Origin: JBNJFY01 sp051747265
GTDB lineage: Bacteria > Bacteroidota > Rhodothermia > Balneolales > Balneolaceae
DNA: 64,000 bases
Assembly (NCBI GenBank): GCA_051747265.1
Contig: JBNJFY010000009.1
Coordinates: 1-64,000, forward strand
Direction: 5' to 3'
The translations under genes were made by a program, and so were the position numbers. This document shows, in pieces, positions 18,498-26,966 of the stretch. Below the pieces are notes generated by a model, which had not been told where the DNA came from, did not search any database, and was given only the letters and a program-made list of their open reading frames with translations. The stretch's first letter is position 1. Every line of letters starts with the position of its first letter.

Positions 18498-18533
18498 GAC
18501 GAAATAAAATAACGTTGTATAAGTCTAAAATTT

Positions 18534-19001
18534 TTAGAAACGGAAATGCGCGAACGCTTTGTTCGCTTCGGCCATACGATGCATTTCATCTTTCTTGCGA
18601 ATGGCGCCACCTTCATTATTGGAAGCATCCATCACCTCTCGAGCCAGTCGCCGAGCCATTGACTTGTCATTTCGACCGCGAGAAGCATTAATAATCCATC
18701 GCATTGCCAGTGTAGTACCACGAGAAGCGCGAACTTCTACAGGCACTTGGTAAGTAGAACCACCTACGCGGCGACCCTTCACCTCAACTGCTGGAGTTGC
18801 ATTCTCCAGTGCCGTGCGAAATACATCTATTCCTTCTTCACCAGTTTGCTCTTTGATAATTTCAAATGCATTGTAAAGGATCTTTCGCGCGACGTTTTTC
18901 TTACCGTCCTTCATCAAGTTATTGACGAAACGCGTAACCAGCTTGTCACGAAATATCGGATCGGGTACTACGTCTCGGCTTTCAGCTCTCCTTCTACGCA
19001 T
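18534..19001 (-). CDS. rpsG: 30S ribosomal protein S7
   Basis: S7 nucleates the 30S head and in E. coli represses the str operon. It starts MRRRRAESRDVVPDPIFRDK and contains TRFVNNLMKDGKKNVARKIL, VEVKGRRVGGSTYQVPVEVR and EMHRMAEANKAFAHFRF. At 155 residues it is standard in length. It lies between rpsL and fusA. Confidence 0.98.
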   Translation of the reverse strand: MRRRRAESRDVVPDPIFRDKLVTRFVNNLMKDGKKNVARKILYNAFEIIKEQTGEEGIDVFRTALENATPAVEVKGRRVGGSTYQVPVEVRASRGTTLAMRWIINASRGRNDKSMARRLAREVMDASNNEGGAIRKKDEMHRMAEANKAFAHFRF

Positions 19002-19047
19002 ACTTCTTTAATTAATTCCAGAAAAATCTGTTAACAATTACTAGTGG

Positions 19048-19419
19048 CTACTTCGGCTTCTTTGTACCGTAATGACTACGGCCCTGTTTGCGGTCTTCCA
19101 CACCTGCCGTATCCAACGTACCACGAACAATGTGGTAACGAACACCAGGCAAGTCCTTCACACGACCACCACGAATCAGGACAATACTATGCTCTTGCAA
19201 GTTATGTCCTTCACCAGGGATATAAGCCGTAACCTCGATACCGTTGGTCAAACGAACACGCGCAACCTTACGGAGTGCCGAGTTCGGCTTCTTAGGCGTT
19301 GTTGTATATACACGCACACAAACGCCCCGCTTTTGCGGACAATTCTGTAACGCAGGCGCAGTAGTTTTACTGACCTTGCTCTTTCTACCTTTTCGAATTA
19401 ATTGCTGTATTGTAGGCAC
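19048..19419 (-). CDS. rpsL: 30S ribosomal protein S12
   Basis: S12 controls decoding fidelity. It has the streptomycin-resistance loops TPKKPNSALRKVARVRLTNG and RGGRVKDLPGVRYHIVRGTL. At 123 residues it is standard. The only in-frame start at the conserved N-terminus (PTIQQLIRKGRK) is GTG, with no upstream alternative before a stop. It is the first gene of the long operon, about 38 bases downstream of a probable promoter's start site. Confidence 0.97.
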   Translation of the reverse strand: MPTIQQLIRKGRKSKVSKTTAPALQNCPQKRGVCVRVYTTTPKKPNSALRKVARVRLTNGIEVTAYIPGEGHNLQEHSIVLIRGGRVKDLPGVRYHIVRGTLDTAGVEDRKQGRSHYGTKKPK

Positions 19420-19463
19420 GGATGTACTCGTTGGTTGTGTCTTCCTTCTTGTTTCGAAGCCCT

Positions 19464-19496
19464 CAAGTATAAGGAACTTTTTATCGGAACTACAAA
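19464..19496 (-). promoter_or_regulatory. Probable promoter of the str-S10-spc-alpha operon
   Basis: Read on the minus strand, TTTG (19493-19496) is followed after 21 bases by TATACTTG (19464-19471). This fits the Bacteroidota pattern TTTG-N19-21-TAnnTTTG with one mismatch, and TATACT also fits a sigma-70 minus-10 box. Transcription would start about 38 bases before rpsL. The gap is shared with the divergent recG. Confidence 0.6.
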
Positions 19497-19614
19497 TGAA
19501 ATGGAAGAATTATTTTCAGAATCCCGAAAAAATGTGATATTGCCTTCAAATTGTGCGTTTATACCGCCAAAACAAGCTCGTAAATACTAACACTGATATA
19601 TACAATTATATCAA

Positions 19615-21684
19615 TTGCGATTAATTGACCTCCCAAAACTCAATCAAAAACGACTCGAAGCCCTTCAAAAAAGTGGTATTGAGAGCGCCGAAGATCTATT
19701 GAACTTCTTCCCCCGGCGTTATTTACATCGTACCAATTTGGTGCCCCTGCGATCCATTCAGGGGCAAGGCGAAGAGGTCATAGCAGTAGGCCGTGTTAAA
19801 CGTATTAACAAAGTTGGGTATGGACGTAAACAACGCTTGGAAGTAATTATACAAGATCATACGGCTTCTATAAAAGGCGTATGGTTCCGAGGGGTGCGCT
19901 ATGTACAAAAGTGGTTTGAGAAAGGAGAACTGGTTGCCTTTTTTGGCGAGGCAAAGAAGTATGGTCGCTCAATTTCTATTGCCCATCCCGATGTAGATAA
20001 ATTAGATGATGAGAAAAAGTTATCTGATTTAACTGGGATTGTCCCTATTTACCCCTCCAATAAAGATTTATCCAAGGCACGTATTTCGTCTAAGCTATTG
20101 AGCCAATGGATAAAAGAGATCTTAACATCCAATGAGCCGCCTGAGTACCTCCCCGCCCATCTACTATCGGCCTATGATTGGCCTACTCGACCAAGAGCGT
20201 ATCAAATGATGCATATGCCCGAAGTACCCGGAGATTATAAGAAGGCAATAGAACGCTTTAAATATGAAGAACTCTTCTTGTTTGAATTGAGCGTATCCAA
20301 AATTAAACAAGAACTGCATGAACGAGCTCCCGGCTTGGTGATGAAGAAAACCGAGCCTCTGACGAAGACGTTTTTTAATGAACTCCTCCCTTTTGAACTC
20401 ACCGAGGGACAGCGCTCGGCACTTTCTGATATTAAACAGGATCTCTATTCGGGTCGGCAGATGAATCGTTTAATTCAGGGAGATGTTGGAGCTGGAAAAA
20501 CGGTGGTAGCTATCGGCGCTATGCTAATGGCTATCGACAATGGCTATCAAACCGCCTTTATGGCTCCCACCGAAATATTGGCCGAACAACACTATCGAAC
20601 GCTGGTCAATTTTCTGGAACCGCTGGATGTGATGGTGCGCCTGCTGAAAGGCAGCCAGAAGAAACGATTGCGTGATGACGTCTTATCCAGCATTTCTGGC
20701 GGAAGATGTGATATTGTGGTGGGAACGCATGCCTTGATACAGGAAACGGTAGAATTTAACCGGTTAGGCATGGCGGTCATTGATGAGCAGCATCGTTTCG
20801 GGGTGATGCAGCGAACGGAGTTACTACAAAAAGGCGAGCAACCGCATGTATTAGTGATGTCGGCTACCCCAATACCCCGCTCTCTGGCTATGACTATTTA
20901 TAGTGATCTGGATGTCTCCATTATAAAAGGGCTACCCGCCGGACGAAAACCAGTCAAGACCGCGGTGCGCAGTGATAACAAACGAGAAGCCGTATATGAT
21001 TTCGTAGCAGAGAACTTACAAGAAGGCGGCCAGGCTTATGTAGTGTATCCACTGGTAGAAGAATCGGAAGCCGTGGATTTAAAGGATGCCACCGCCGGAT
21101 TTGAAAAGCTTAAGCAACGATTCTCTAATTACACCGTGGGATTGTTACACGGACAAATGGCCGCTGAAGAAAAAGATGCGGTAATGCGGGCGTTTAGCAA
21201 ACACGACATTGATATTCTGGTGTCCACAACGGTCATCGAGGTGGGGGTGGATGTGCCCAATGCCAACATTATGATTATTGAGCACGCTGAACGTTTTGGG
21301 CTGTCGCAGCTGCATCAGTTGCGCGGACGGATCGGTCGAGGGAGTCGTCAGAGCTTCTGTATTTTGATGGCCGGTGGTGGGTTAGGTGAAGAAGCCACCT
21401 TCCGCTTAAAAACCATGGCACGAACCAATGATGGATTTGAAATCGCTGAAGCGGATTTAAAGCTGCGGGGTCCAGGCGATTTTCTGGGAACCAAACAGAG
21501 CGGCTTACCTGATTTTCGCCTGGCCGATATTGTAGAGGATCGGGAGCTACTGGAGCAGGCCAAGACCGATGCCTATGCGCTTATTCGGCGGGATCCGGAG
21601 TTGGAGGGGGCGGAGTATGAAGAGTTGCGTCGGGTGTTTTTGCCGTATTACAATGAGCGGGCGGAGTTTTATAATATTGCTTGA
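19615..21684 (+). CDS. recG: ATP-dependent DNA helicase RecG
   Basis: RecG remodels stalled replication forks and Holliday junctions. The N-terminal wedge has LPKLNQKRLEALQKSGIESA and NFFPRRYLHRTNLVPLRSIQ with an OB fold. The helicase domains carry RLIQGDVGAGKTVVAIGAML (Walker A), VIDEQHRFGVMQR (motif II), MSATPIPRSLAMTIYSDLDV (motif III) and QLRGRIGRGSRQSFCIL (motif VI). At 689 residues it is full length. The start is TTG, the only one that keeps the conserved wedge, and no Shine-Dalgarno is seen. It diverges from rpsL and converges on typA. Confidence 0.97.
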   Translation: MRLIDLPKLNQKRLEALQKSGIESAEDLLNFFPRRYLHRTNLVPLRSIQGQGEEVIAVGRVKRINKVGYGRKQRLEVIIQDHTASIKGVWFRGVRYVQKWFEKGELVAFFGEAKKYGRSISIAHPDVDKLDDEKKLSDLTGIVPIYPSNKDLSKARISSKLLSQWIKEILTSNEPPEYLPAHLLSAYDWPTRPRAYQMMHMPEVPGDYKKAIERFKYEELFLFELSVSKIKQELHERAPGLVMKKTEPLTKTFFNELLPFELTEGQRSALSDIKQDLYSGRQMNRLIQGDVGAGKTVVAIGAMLMAIDNGYQTAFMAPTEILAEQHYRTLVNFLEPLDVMVRLLKGSQKKRLRDDVLSSISGGRCDIVVGTHALIQETVEFNRLGMAVIDEQHRFGVMQRTELLQKGEQPHVLVMSATPIPRSLAMTIYSDLDVSIIKGLPAGRKPVKTAVRSDNKREAVYDFVAENLQEGGQAYVVYPLVEESEAVDLKDATAGFEKLKQRFSNYTVGLLHGQMAAEEKDAVMRAFSKHDIDILVSTTVIEVGVDVPNANIMIIEHAERFGLSQLHQLRGRIGRGSRQSFCILMAGGGLGEEATFRLKTMARTNDGFEIAEADLKLRGPGDFLGTKQSGLPDFRLADIVEDRELLEQAKTDAYALIRRDPELEGAEYEELRRVFLPYYNERAEFYNIA

Positions 21685-21688
21685 TGGG

Positions 21689-21708
21689 GTGACGCGGCTG
21701 GCGCCGCT
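21689..21708 (+). repeat. Intergenic GC palindromic repeat, copy 1
   Basis: The 20-base unit gtgacgcggctggcgccgct starts 4 bases after the recG stop. It is identical to 24733-24752 and differs by one base from 24763-24782. It contains a small hairpin (gcggc-tggc-gccgc). Two further partial copies in the same gap form a larger palindrome. Confidence 0.75.
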
Positions 21709-21730
21709 AATGATAGAGTGGCGCGCCTGC

Positions 21731-21854
21731 GGCGCTTAGTGATGGAGTTTCTAGCTCGTTCTCAAATCACCTTGTGGAAATAAAGCATTGAGATGGTAAT
21801 ATGGTTTCAAAGTATAATATTGAGCTAGAATTCACTCCATCACTAAGCGGCGCC
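21731..21854. repeat. Long imperfect palindrome between recG and typA
   Basis: The left arm 21731-21757 (begins ggcgcttagtgatggagt) is the near reverse complement of the right arm 21822-21854 (begins gagctagaattcactccatc), apart from small insertions. The intervening loop is about 64 bases. The arms contain the same gatggagt and gcggcgcc words as the repeat family near 24.7 kb. It lies between two convergent genes and could end transcription from both sides, although no T-tract is present. Confidence 0.75.
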
Positions 21855-21869
21855 AACCGCGTCAATCTA

Positions 21870-23687
21870 TCAAACAAATTCGTTGCGTTTTTCGGCGCGT
21901 TTGCGGTCGTTGGGATCCAGGTACATTTTGCGGATGCGCAGACTTTGGGGCGTCACTTCGAGGAGTTCATCATTGGCGATGAATTCGATGTGCTGCTCCA
22001 GGCTCATCTTCTTAGCAGGCGCAATTTTGACCGCGTCGGCGGATTGGGTCGCCCGGTGGTTGGTCAGGTTTTTCTTTTTGACCACGTTGACCACCAAGTC
22101 ATCGGCGCGATTGTTGATACCTACCACTTGTCCCATATAAACCGGATCGCCCGGTTCCACGATAAAGATTCCGCGATCCTGAAGACCTTCCAATGCGTAA
22201 CTGGTAACATCGCCGCGCTCCAAAGCAATCAGGGCTCCCTGATTCCGGCCGGGAATGCTACCCGCAAAAGGTTGGTAGTCTTCAAATTGCTGGTGCATGA
22301 TTCCCGTTCCGCGCGTTTCGGTGAGCATCTCGCCGCGGAAACCGATCAAGCCGCGGGAAGGTACTTTGAACACAATACGGTTGTTTTCGCCTTCCTGGGT
22401 CATGGAGGTCATGATACCTTTGCGCTGCTGAAGGTTATCGATCACCCGGTTGCTGTAATCCATGTGCACATCCACTACCACTTCTTCAAATGGTTCGTGT
22501 TTTTGTCCATCGATCTGTTTAAACAGAACTTCAGGTCGTGAGACCGCAAACTCATAACCTTCCCGGCGCATGGTTTCGATCAAAATGGCCAGCTGCAGTT
22601 CTCCACGTCCGGCTACTTTGAATACATCCGGATTATCGGTCTGTTCCACTTGCAAAGCCACGTTGGTACGCAGCTCGCGCATCAAGCGATCTTTGATCTG
22701 ATTGGAAGTGACGTAATCCCCTTCCAAGCCGGCAAACGGAGAGTTGTTCACCCGAAAGTACATAGCCATTGTAGGCTGATCGATATCGTAGTACTCGATT
22801 GGGGTGGGATCCTCGATAGCGGTCAGTGTATCGCCAATATCGACACTATCATAGCCAGCTAGTGCAAAAATATCACCGGCAGCTGCTTGCTCTACTGGTT
22901 CACGTGTTAAGCCCTGAAAAGTAAACAGTTTAGTAGCCCGGGCTTTTTCCTTGGTCTCGCCTTTACGGTCCATCAGCACAATCTGTTGATTCTGCTGGAT
23001 GGTGCCCTGTTCTACTCGTCCAATAGCGATCCGGCCAACGTAGTCGTTCCAATCGATACTACTGACCAGCATTTTGAAGGGAGCCTCGGTTTCGATCTCC
23101 GGTGTGGGAATCTTTTCAATAATGGTTTCAAAAAGAGGCGTCAGATCCTCACCTTCATCTTCAAGTTCATACTTGGCAATTCCATCAATACCCACGGCGT
23201 ACAGCACGGGGAAATCGAGCTGATCGTCAGAGGCATCCAACGTGACAAACAGATCAAAAATCTCATTCAACACGGCATCCGGGCGAGCATCCTTACGGTC
23301 AATTTTATTAATTACCACGATGGGTTGATAACCCAATTCCAGGGATTTTCGGAGTACAAACTTGGTTTGGGGCAAGGGACCCTCCGCGGCATCCACCAAC
23401 AAGATCACCCCATTAACCATTTTCATAATACGCTCCACTTCCCCACCGAAATCGGCGTGTCCAGGCGTATCTACGATATTAATTTTCGTATCTTTCCATT
23501 TTACAGCGGTATTTTTAGAGCTGATGGTAATTCCCTTTTCCCGCTCCAGGTCGCCCGAATCCATTACACGGTCCTGAACCTGTTGATTTTCGCGGAAGGT
23601 TCCGCTCTGTTTAAGCATCTGATCCACGAGGGTGGTTTTACCGTGATCCACGTGGGCGATGATAGCAATGTTTCGAATATCTGTCAT
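21870..23687 (-). CDS. typA: Ribosome-associated GTPase TypA/BipA
   Basis: TypA is a translational GTPase involved in ribosome assembly and stress adaptation. The G domain has IIAHVDHGKTTLVDQMLKQS, ERGIT-type EKGITISSKNTAVKW, IVDTPGHADFGGEVERIM and VVINKIDRKDARPD. EF-G-like domains II, III and V follow, and the family C-terminal domain contains RGLIGFRGEMLTETRGTGIM. At 605 residues it is standard. It converges with recG across a repeat-rich gap. Confidence 0.97.
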   Translation of the reverse strand: MTDIRNIAIIAHVDHGKTTLVDQMLKQSGTFRENQQVQDRVMDSGDLEREKGITISSKNTAVKWKDTKINIVDTPGHADFGGEVERIMKMVNGVILLVDAAEGPLPQTKFVLRKSLELGYQPIVVINKIDRKDARPDAVLNEIFDLFVTLDASDDQLDFPVLYAVGIDGIAKYELEDEGEDLTPLFETIIEKIPTPEIETEAPFKMLVSSIDWNDYVGRIAIGRVEQGTIQQNQQIVLMDRKGETKEKARATKLFTFQGLTREPVEQAAAGDIFALAGYDSVDIGDTLTAIEDPTPIEYYDIDQPTMAMYFRVNNSPFAGLEGDYVTSNQIKDRLMRELRTNVALQVEQTDNPDVFKVAGRGELQLAILIETMRREGYEFAVSRPEVLFKQIDGQKHEPFEEVVVDVHMDYSNRVIDNLQQRKGIMTSMTQEGENNRIVFKVPSRGLIGFRGEMLTETRGTGIMHQQFEDYQPFAGSIPGRNQGALIALERGDVTSYALEGLQDRGIFIVEPGDPVYMGQVVGINNRADDLVVNVVKKKNLTNHRATQSADAVKIAPAKKMSLEQHIEFIANDELLEVTPQSLRIRKMYLDPNDRKRAEKRNEFV

Positions 23688-23789
23688 GATGGAATAAAAA
23701 AAGTGTACTTTGGATTCGGGGTTCTGGTCAAAAGTCTCGTAAATTAAGGTTTTTCCAGCCCGGTAACTAATTCTGAGGATTAAATATTT

Positions 23790-24728
23790 GTGAGACGTTC
23801 TGTTTTTTTATCTATAGTCTCTGTCGCTGCTCTTTTTATGGCCTTTTATCAAGCATTTTGGGTGGCCCCAGCTATAACCACAGCTGACCCACATTCGGAT
23901 GCATTGATTTATCTGGAGATGAGTCAGCATCTGGATTTCTTTGGATCCACCCATATTACCTTCCGCTGGATCCTACCGCTGCTGGCTTATCTACTGCATT
24001 TTGTATTCATTGGCGTCTCAACGCACCAGTCCCTTGTTTTAGCATACGCTTTATTAAATGTGGGCTTTTTTGTGTTGGGTTTGTGGGCCTTCTGGAAATT
24101 GGTTAATCCGAGACCAGAGACCCATTATTTACCGGCGATTTCCCCGTTATTTCTGTTGCTGGGCGTACCCTTTTTCTGGCGCACTGCTTTTTTACCCTTG
24201 GTAGATACCGCCGCTTTTGCCATGATAGCACTTATATTATTGGCTTTTCGGGATCGAAATTTACTGCTTCTTCTTTTGGCTAGCTTGTTAGCCGTATTTA
24301 TTAAAGAAATTAGTCTGTTAATTATACTTGCCCTCCCCTTAATCGACTGGGCCAATCGTCGCACTTGGGTAATCGGATATCTGATTCCATGGTTCGCGGT
24401 GCTCATTTATGGTCTTACTACACTTATCGCGCTGGAATCCCCGGATCAGTTCTATTTATTACAACCGGAGCATTGGCTGGGCGACTGGACGCGTACGATT
24501 GATGAGCTAAGCTGGCAGGATCTACGCTATCCATTATCGGCCTTTGGGCTACTTCTCCCGGCAATTATTTTTGTGTTCTTTTCGGATCCGGATGATCGTG
24601 CCTATACCGCGGGTTCGCTATTACTATTTTTCTTTTTTCTGGTCTTTTGGATGTTTACCCCTTCAAATTCTCCGCGTTTGATGTTTATGATGTTGCCGTT
24701 GACGTATTTGTTTTTTCGGAATGAGTGA
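23790..24728 (+). CDS. Multi-pass inner-membrane protein of unknown function
   Basis: The 312-residue product is mostly hydrophobic, with about eight to ten predicted membrane segments and a first segment at residues 5-25. After it comes TTADPHSDALIYLEMSQHLD, an acidic loop in the position where GT-C-type and EpsG-like glycosyltransferases carry catalytic acids. That similarity is weak, so a sugar-transferase role is only a possibility. The start is GTG. The stop directly abuts a copy of the intergenic repeat. It diverges from typA. Confidence 0.75.
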   Translation: MRRSVFLSIVSVAALFMAFYQAFWVAPAITTADPHSDALIYLEMSQHLDFFGSTHITFRWILPLLAYLLHFVFIGVSTHQSLVLAYALLNVGFFVLGLWAFWKLVNPRPETHYLPAISPLFLLLGVPFFWRTAFLPLVDTAAFAMIALILLAFRDRNLLLLLLASLLAVFIKEISLLIILALPLIDWANRRTWVIGYLIPWFAVLIYGLTTLIALESPDQFYLLQPEHWLGDWTRTIDELSWQDLRYPLSAFGLLLPAIIFVFFSDPDDRAYTAGSLLLFFFFLVFWMFTPSNSPRLMFMMLPLTYLFFRNE

Positions 24729-24732
24729 GGGA

Positions 24733-24782
24733 GTGACGCGGCTGGCGCCGCTGAATGATGGAGTGACGCGGCTGACGCCGCT
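24733..24782 (+). repeat. Two tandem copies of the intergenic GC palindromic repeat
   Basis: The unit gtgacgcggctggcgccgct at 24733-24752 recurs with one change at 24763-24782, separated by gaatgatgga. The first copy is identical to 21689-21708. The block starts 4 bases after the stop codon of the preceding membrane protein, as it does after recG. Confidence 0.8.
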
Positions 24783-24784
24783 TA

Positions 24785-24856
24785 GTGATGGAGTGATGGA
24801 GTGATGGAGTGATGGAGTGATGGAGTGATGGAGTGATGGAGTGATGGGGTGATGGA
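24785..24856 (+). repeat. Nine tandem copies of an 8-bp unit
   Basis: The unit gtgatgga is repeated nine times without interruption, with a single substitution (gtgatggg) in the eighth copy. It directly extends the palindromic repeat block. It lies outside any gene, about 90 bases upstream of the SDR gene start, so length changes could affect the spacing or expression of that gene but not its reading frame. Confidence 0.9.
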
Positions 24857-24945
24857 GTAGGAGTTGGGTTTTGTGGTTTGAAAATTATTTTGGGTTTACC
24901 GTGGTTATTAAGAGTGCATAACCTAGTGAATTAAGATTTTTGGAT

Positions 24946-25722
24946 ATGGATTTGGGTATTGCGGATGACTGGTTTCTTGTTTGTGGCGCGAGCAGCGGGT
25001 TTGGTCGGGCTATTGCGGTGCGATTGTTGGAGGAGCAGGCTAATGTAATTGTGGCGGCTCGTCGTGAAGACAAATTGGAAGAACTTTCCTCTTCTTATCC
25101 GGATAAGGTCGTATTTATAGTAGGGGATTTGACTCACTCTGAGACACTGGACAAACTGGTGCGTCAGGCTATGGAGCGCTCTATCCGGGGTGTGATTCTC
25201 AATGCGGGTGGTCCCCCGGCCTCCGGTGCGTTAGAAACAGATATGAAGGATTGGGATCACGCCTATCAGTTAGTGCTTCGCTGGAAAGTGGAGCTAGCTA
25301 CTCGCTTGGCACCATTGCTTGAAGAGAAGGAATGGAGCCGGATGCTGTTTATTGAGAGTCAATCGGTAAAGCAACCCCTCCCTAACTTGGTGCTCAGCAA
25401 TGCATTCCGCGCTGGAGTTGCGGGATTTATGAGAACGTTATCTGGGGAGGTTGCTGCGGATGGCTTAACCGTAAATATGTTGGCTCCCGGATCGCATGAC
25501 ACTCCGGCTATAGAACGCGTGATTCAAAAGAAAGCAGATCATCAGGGAATAAGTTATGAAGAGGCGCGAGCAGCTCAAGAAGCTTCTATTCCAGTGGGTC
25601 GAATGGGAGAAGATAAGGAACTAGGCAGCTTAGCGGCTTGGTTATTGTCGCAGCATTCCGGTTATGTCACCGGCCAGGTAATCAGCCACGCTGGTGGAAA
25701 TATCCAGAGTTTATTTGGCTAA
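24946..25722 (+). CDS. Short-chain dehydrogenase/reductase with altered catalytic residues
   Basis: The Rossmann fold is clear: FLVCGASSGFGRAIAVRLLE for NAD(P) binding, and VILNAGGPPA. The region normally holding YxxxK reads SQSVKQPLPNLVLSNAFRAG, in which tyrosine is replaced by serine and lysine by arginine. The C-terminal GRMGEDKELGSLAAWLLSQH and SGYVTGQVISHAGG fit FabG-like enzymes. I prefer the ATG at 24946 (258 residues) over the TTG two codons earlier. The substrate is unknown, and activity by the classical mechanism is doubtful. It precedes the yjbQ-like gene. Confidence 0.85.
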   Translation: MDLGIADDWFLVCGASSGFGRAIAVRLLEEQANVIVAARREDKLEELSSSYPDKVVFIVGDLTHSETLDKLVRQAMERSIRGVILNAGGPPASGALETDMKDWDHAYQLVLRWKVELATRLAPLLEEKEWSRMLFIESQSVKQPLPNLVLSNAFRAGVAGFMRTLSGEVAADGLTVNMLAPGSHDTPAIERVIQKKADHQGISYEEARAAQEASIPVGRMGEDKELGSLAAWLLSQHSGYVTGQVISHAGGNIQSLFG

Positions 25723-25752
25723 TTAATTTCAATAAGAACGAACCATAACCTC

Positions 25753-26175
25753 ATGTGGATCCAACGAACCATCACGCTCCCTCGTCATAAGCGCGGGTAT
25801 CACCTAATAACCTCCAAGATTACAGAGGCCTTGCCCGAGCTAAAAGAGCTCAATACCGGGTTATTGCATCTATTCATTCAGCATACCAGCGCCAGCCTGA
25901 CCATCAATGAAAATGCCGATCCAGCGGTGCGGCGGGATTTCTTGACTCATTTCAAGCGCATGGTTCCCGAAGACGATATGTCGTTGTACGAGCATACGTT
26001 GGAAGGATCGGATGATATGACTAGCCACATTAAAAGTTCATTATTGGGTCATGATTTAACTATACCAATCTCTGGCGGGAAACTGGCCTTGGGAACCTGG
26101 CAAGGGATCTATCTTTGCGAGCATCGAAATAACGGTGGGAAACGAAACGTCGTGGCGACCATCCACGGCGAGTAA
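25753..26175 (+). CDS. yjbQ: YjbQ family protein (UPF0047)
   Basis: The family is a small homotrimer with a metal-binding histidine cluster; E. coli YjbQ has a weak thiamine-phosphate synthase activity, and the true role is unsettled. Landmarks are FIQHTSASLTINENADPAVR, TLEGSDDMTSHIKSSLLGHD and LGTWQGIYLCEHRNNGGKRN, which hold the conserved histidines. At 140 residues it is full length. It lies 30 bases after the SDR gene and is probably cotranscribed with it. Confidence 0.92.
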   Translation: MWIQRTITLPRHKRGYHLITSKITEALPELKELNTGLLHLFIQHTSASLTINENADPAVRRDFLTHFKRMVPEDDMSLYEHTLEGSDDMTSHIKSSLLGHDLTIPISGGKLALGTWQGIYLCEHRNNGGKRNVVATIHGE

Positions 26176-26243
26176 ATTGGGCGTGCTCTGTATCCAATAG
26201 ATCACAGATTCTGAACTCTGTCCTTATCAGAAATCATTACCCT

Positions 26244-26272
26244 AAAAAACCTCTCGATGAAGAGGCTTTAAA
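26244..26272 (-). terminator. Rho-independent terminator after the outer-membrane protein gene
   Basis: On the minus strand the stem CCTCT-tcatcg-AGAGG is followed by TTTTTTAGG. A flanking AAA upstream can extend the stem. It lies about 25 bases after the stop of the barrel gene at 26297, in the correct orientation to end its transcript. Confidence 0.75.
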
Positions 26273-26296
26273 GGGCCGCAAATAAACCTACTTTAC

Positions 26297-26779
26297 TTAT
26301 AGTGTGAATCGCAAACCAGCAGAAATGGCTAGCTGGTCGGCATCTCCGAGAATGTATTTAGCTTCGGTATATAGATCAACGAAACCAAGAGCGAATTCAG
26401 CACCGCCACCGATGTTTAAACCTACTTCGGAATCTGATGTGGAAGTACCTAAAAATCCCACCTCAATGGTGGCGTAGTTCAGACCAGCCAAACCATAGAC
26501 CTTCATACGATCTTCGTTTATAAAATGATAGTGCCCATTAACATTAATGGTCCACCAATCATAGTCATCCGGAAAATAGATAGCGAAATCCGCGGTCGCA
26601 CTAATTTCATTAGTGAACCCATACTTGGCGCCCGCTTGAATACCAAGTGCTTCGACTTCCGTACCATAAATCAGTCCGCCACCGATTTGAAAATCCGAAT
26701 CATTTTGGGCAAAACTGGTACTATTCATACTCGCCATCAAACCCAACACAATAGCACTAGTCAATAAATACTTTTTCAT
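26297..26779 (-). CDS. Small outer-membrane beta-barrel protein
   Basis: The product has a signal peptide (MKKYLLTSAIVLGLMASMNS, with likely cleavage after SFA), followed by alternating beta strands such as FQIGGGLIYGTEVEALGIQA and INVNGHYHFINEDRMKVYGL. It ends AISAGLRFTL, a barrel-like aromatic terminus. At 160 residues it fits an eight-strand OmpX/OmpW-sized barrel. I use the ATG at 26779 rather than a TTG three codons earlier because it gives a cleaner signal peptide. Its function is unknown. Confidence 0.85.
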   Translation of the reverse strand: MKKYLLTSAIVLGLMASMNSTSFAQNDSDFQIGGGLIYGTEVEALGIQAGAKYGFTNEISATADFAIYFPDDYDWWTINVNGHYHFINEDRMKVYGLAGLNYATIEVGFLGTSTSDSEVGLNIGGGAEFALGFVDLYTEAKYILGDADQLAISAGLRFTL

Positions 26780-26966
26780 AATCTCCAACCTCTGATGATA
26801 GTTTTGTTTACTTTAGAATTCCCTTCTTAATTAAGGTAAAGACTTTGGAGACCAAGGTATTACATATTTTTAGTGATCTAACGATAGGTAGAATTACTAC
26901 AAAACCAGGTAATTCTGTCCGAGATAAGCTTGGGATATCTACGCAGTGGGGTGCCTTGTAATGGGG

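Noticed and set aside
21801..22541. Plus-strand open frame of 246 codons opposite typA
   Set aside because: It is a shadow of TypA, and its start lies in the repeat-rich palindrome.
24785..24856. CRISPR array
   Set aside because: The repeat unit is 8 bases with no spacers and no cas genes nearby; it is a simple tandem repeat.
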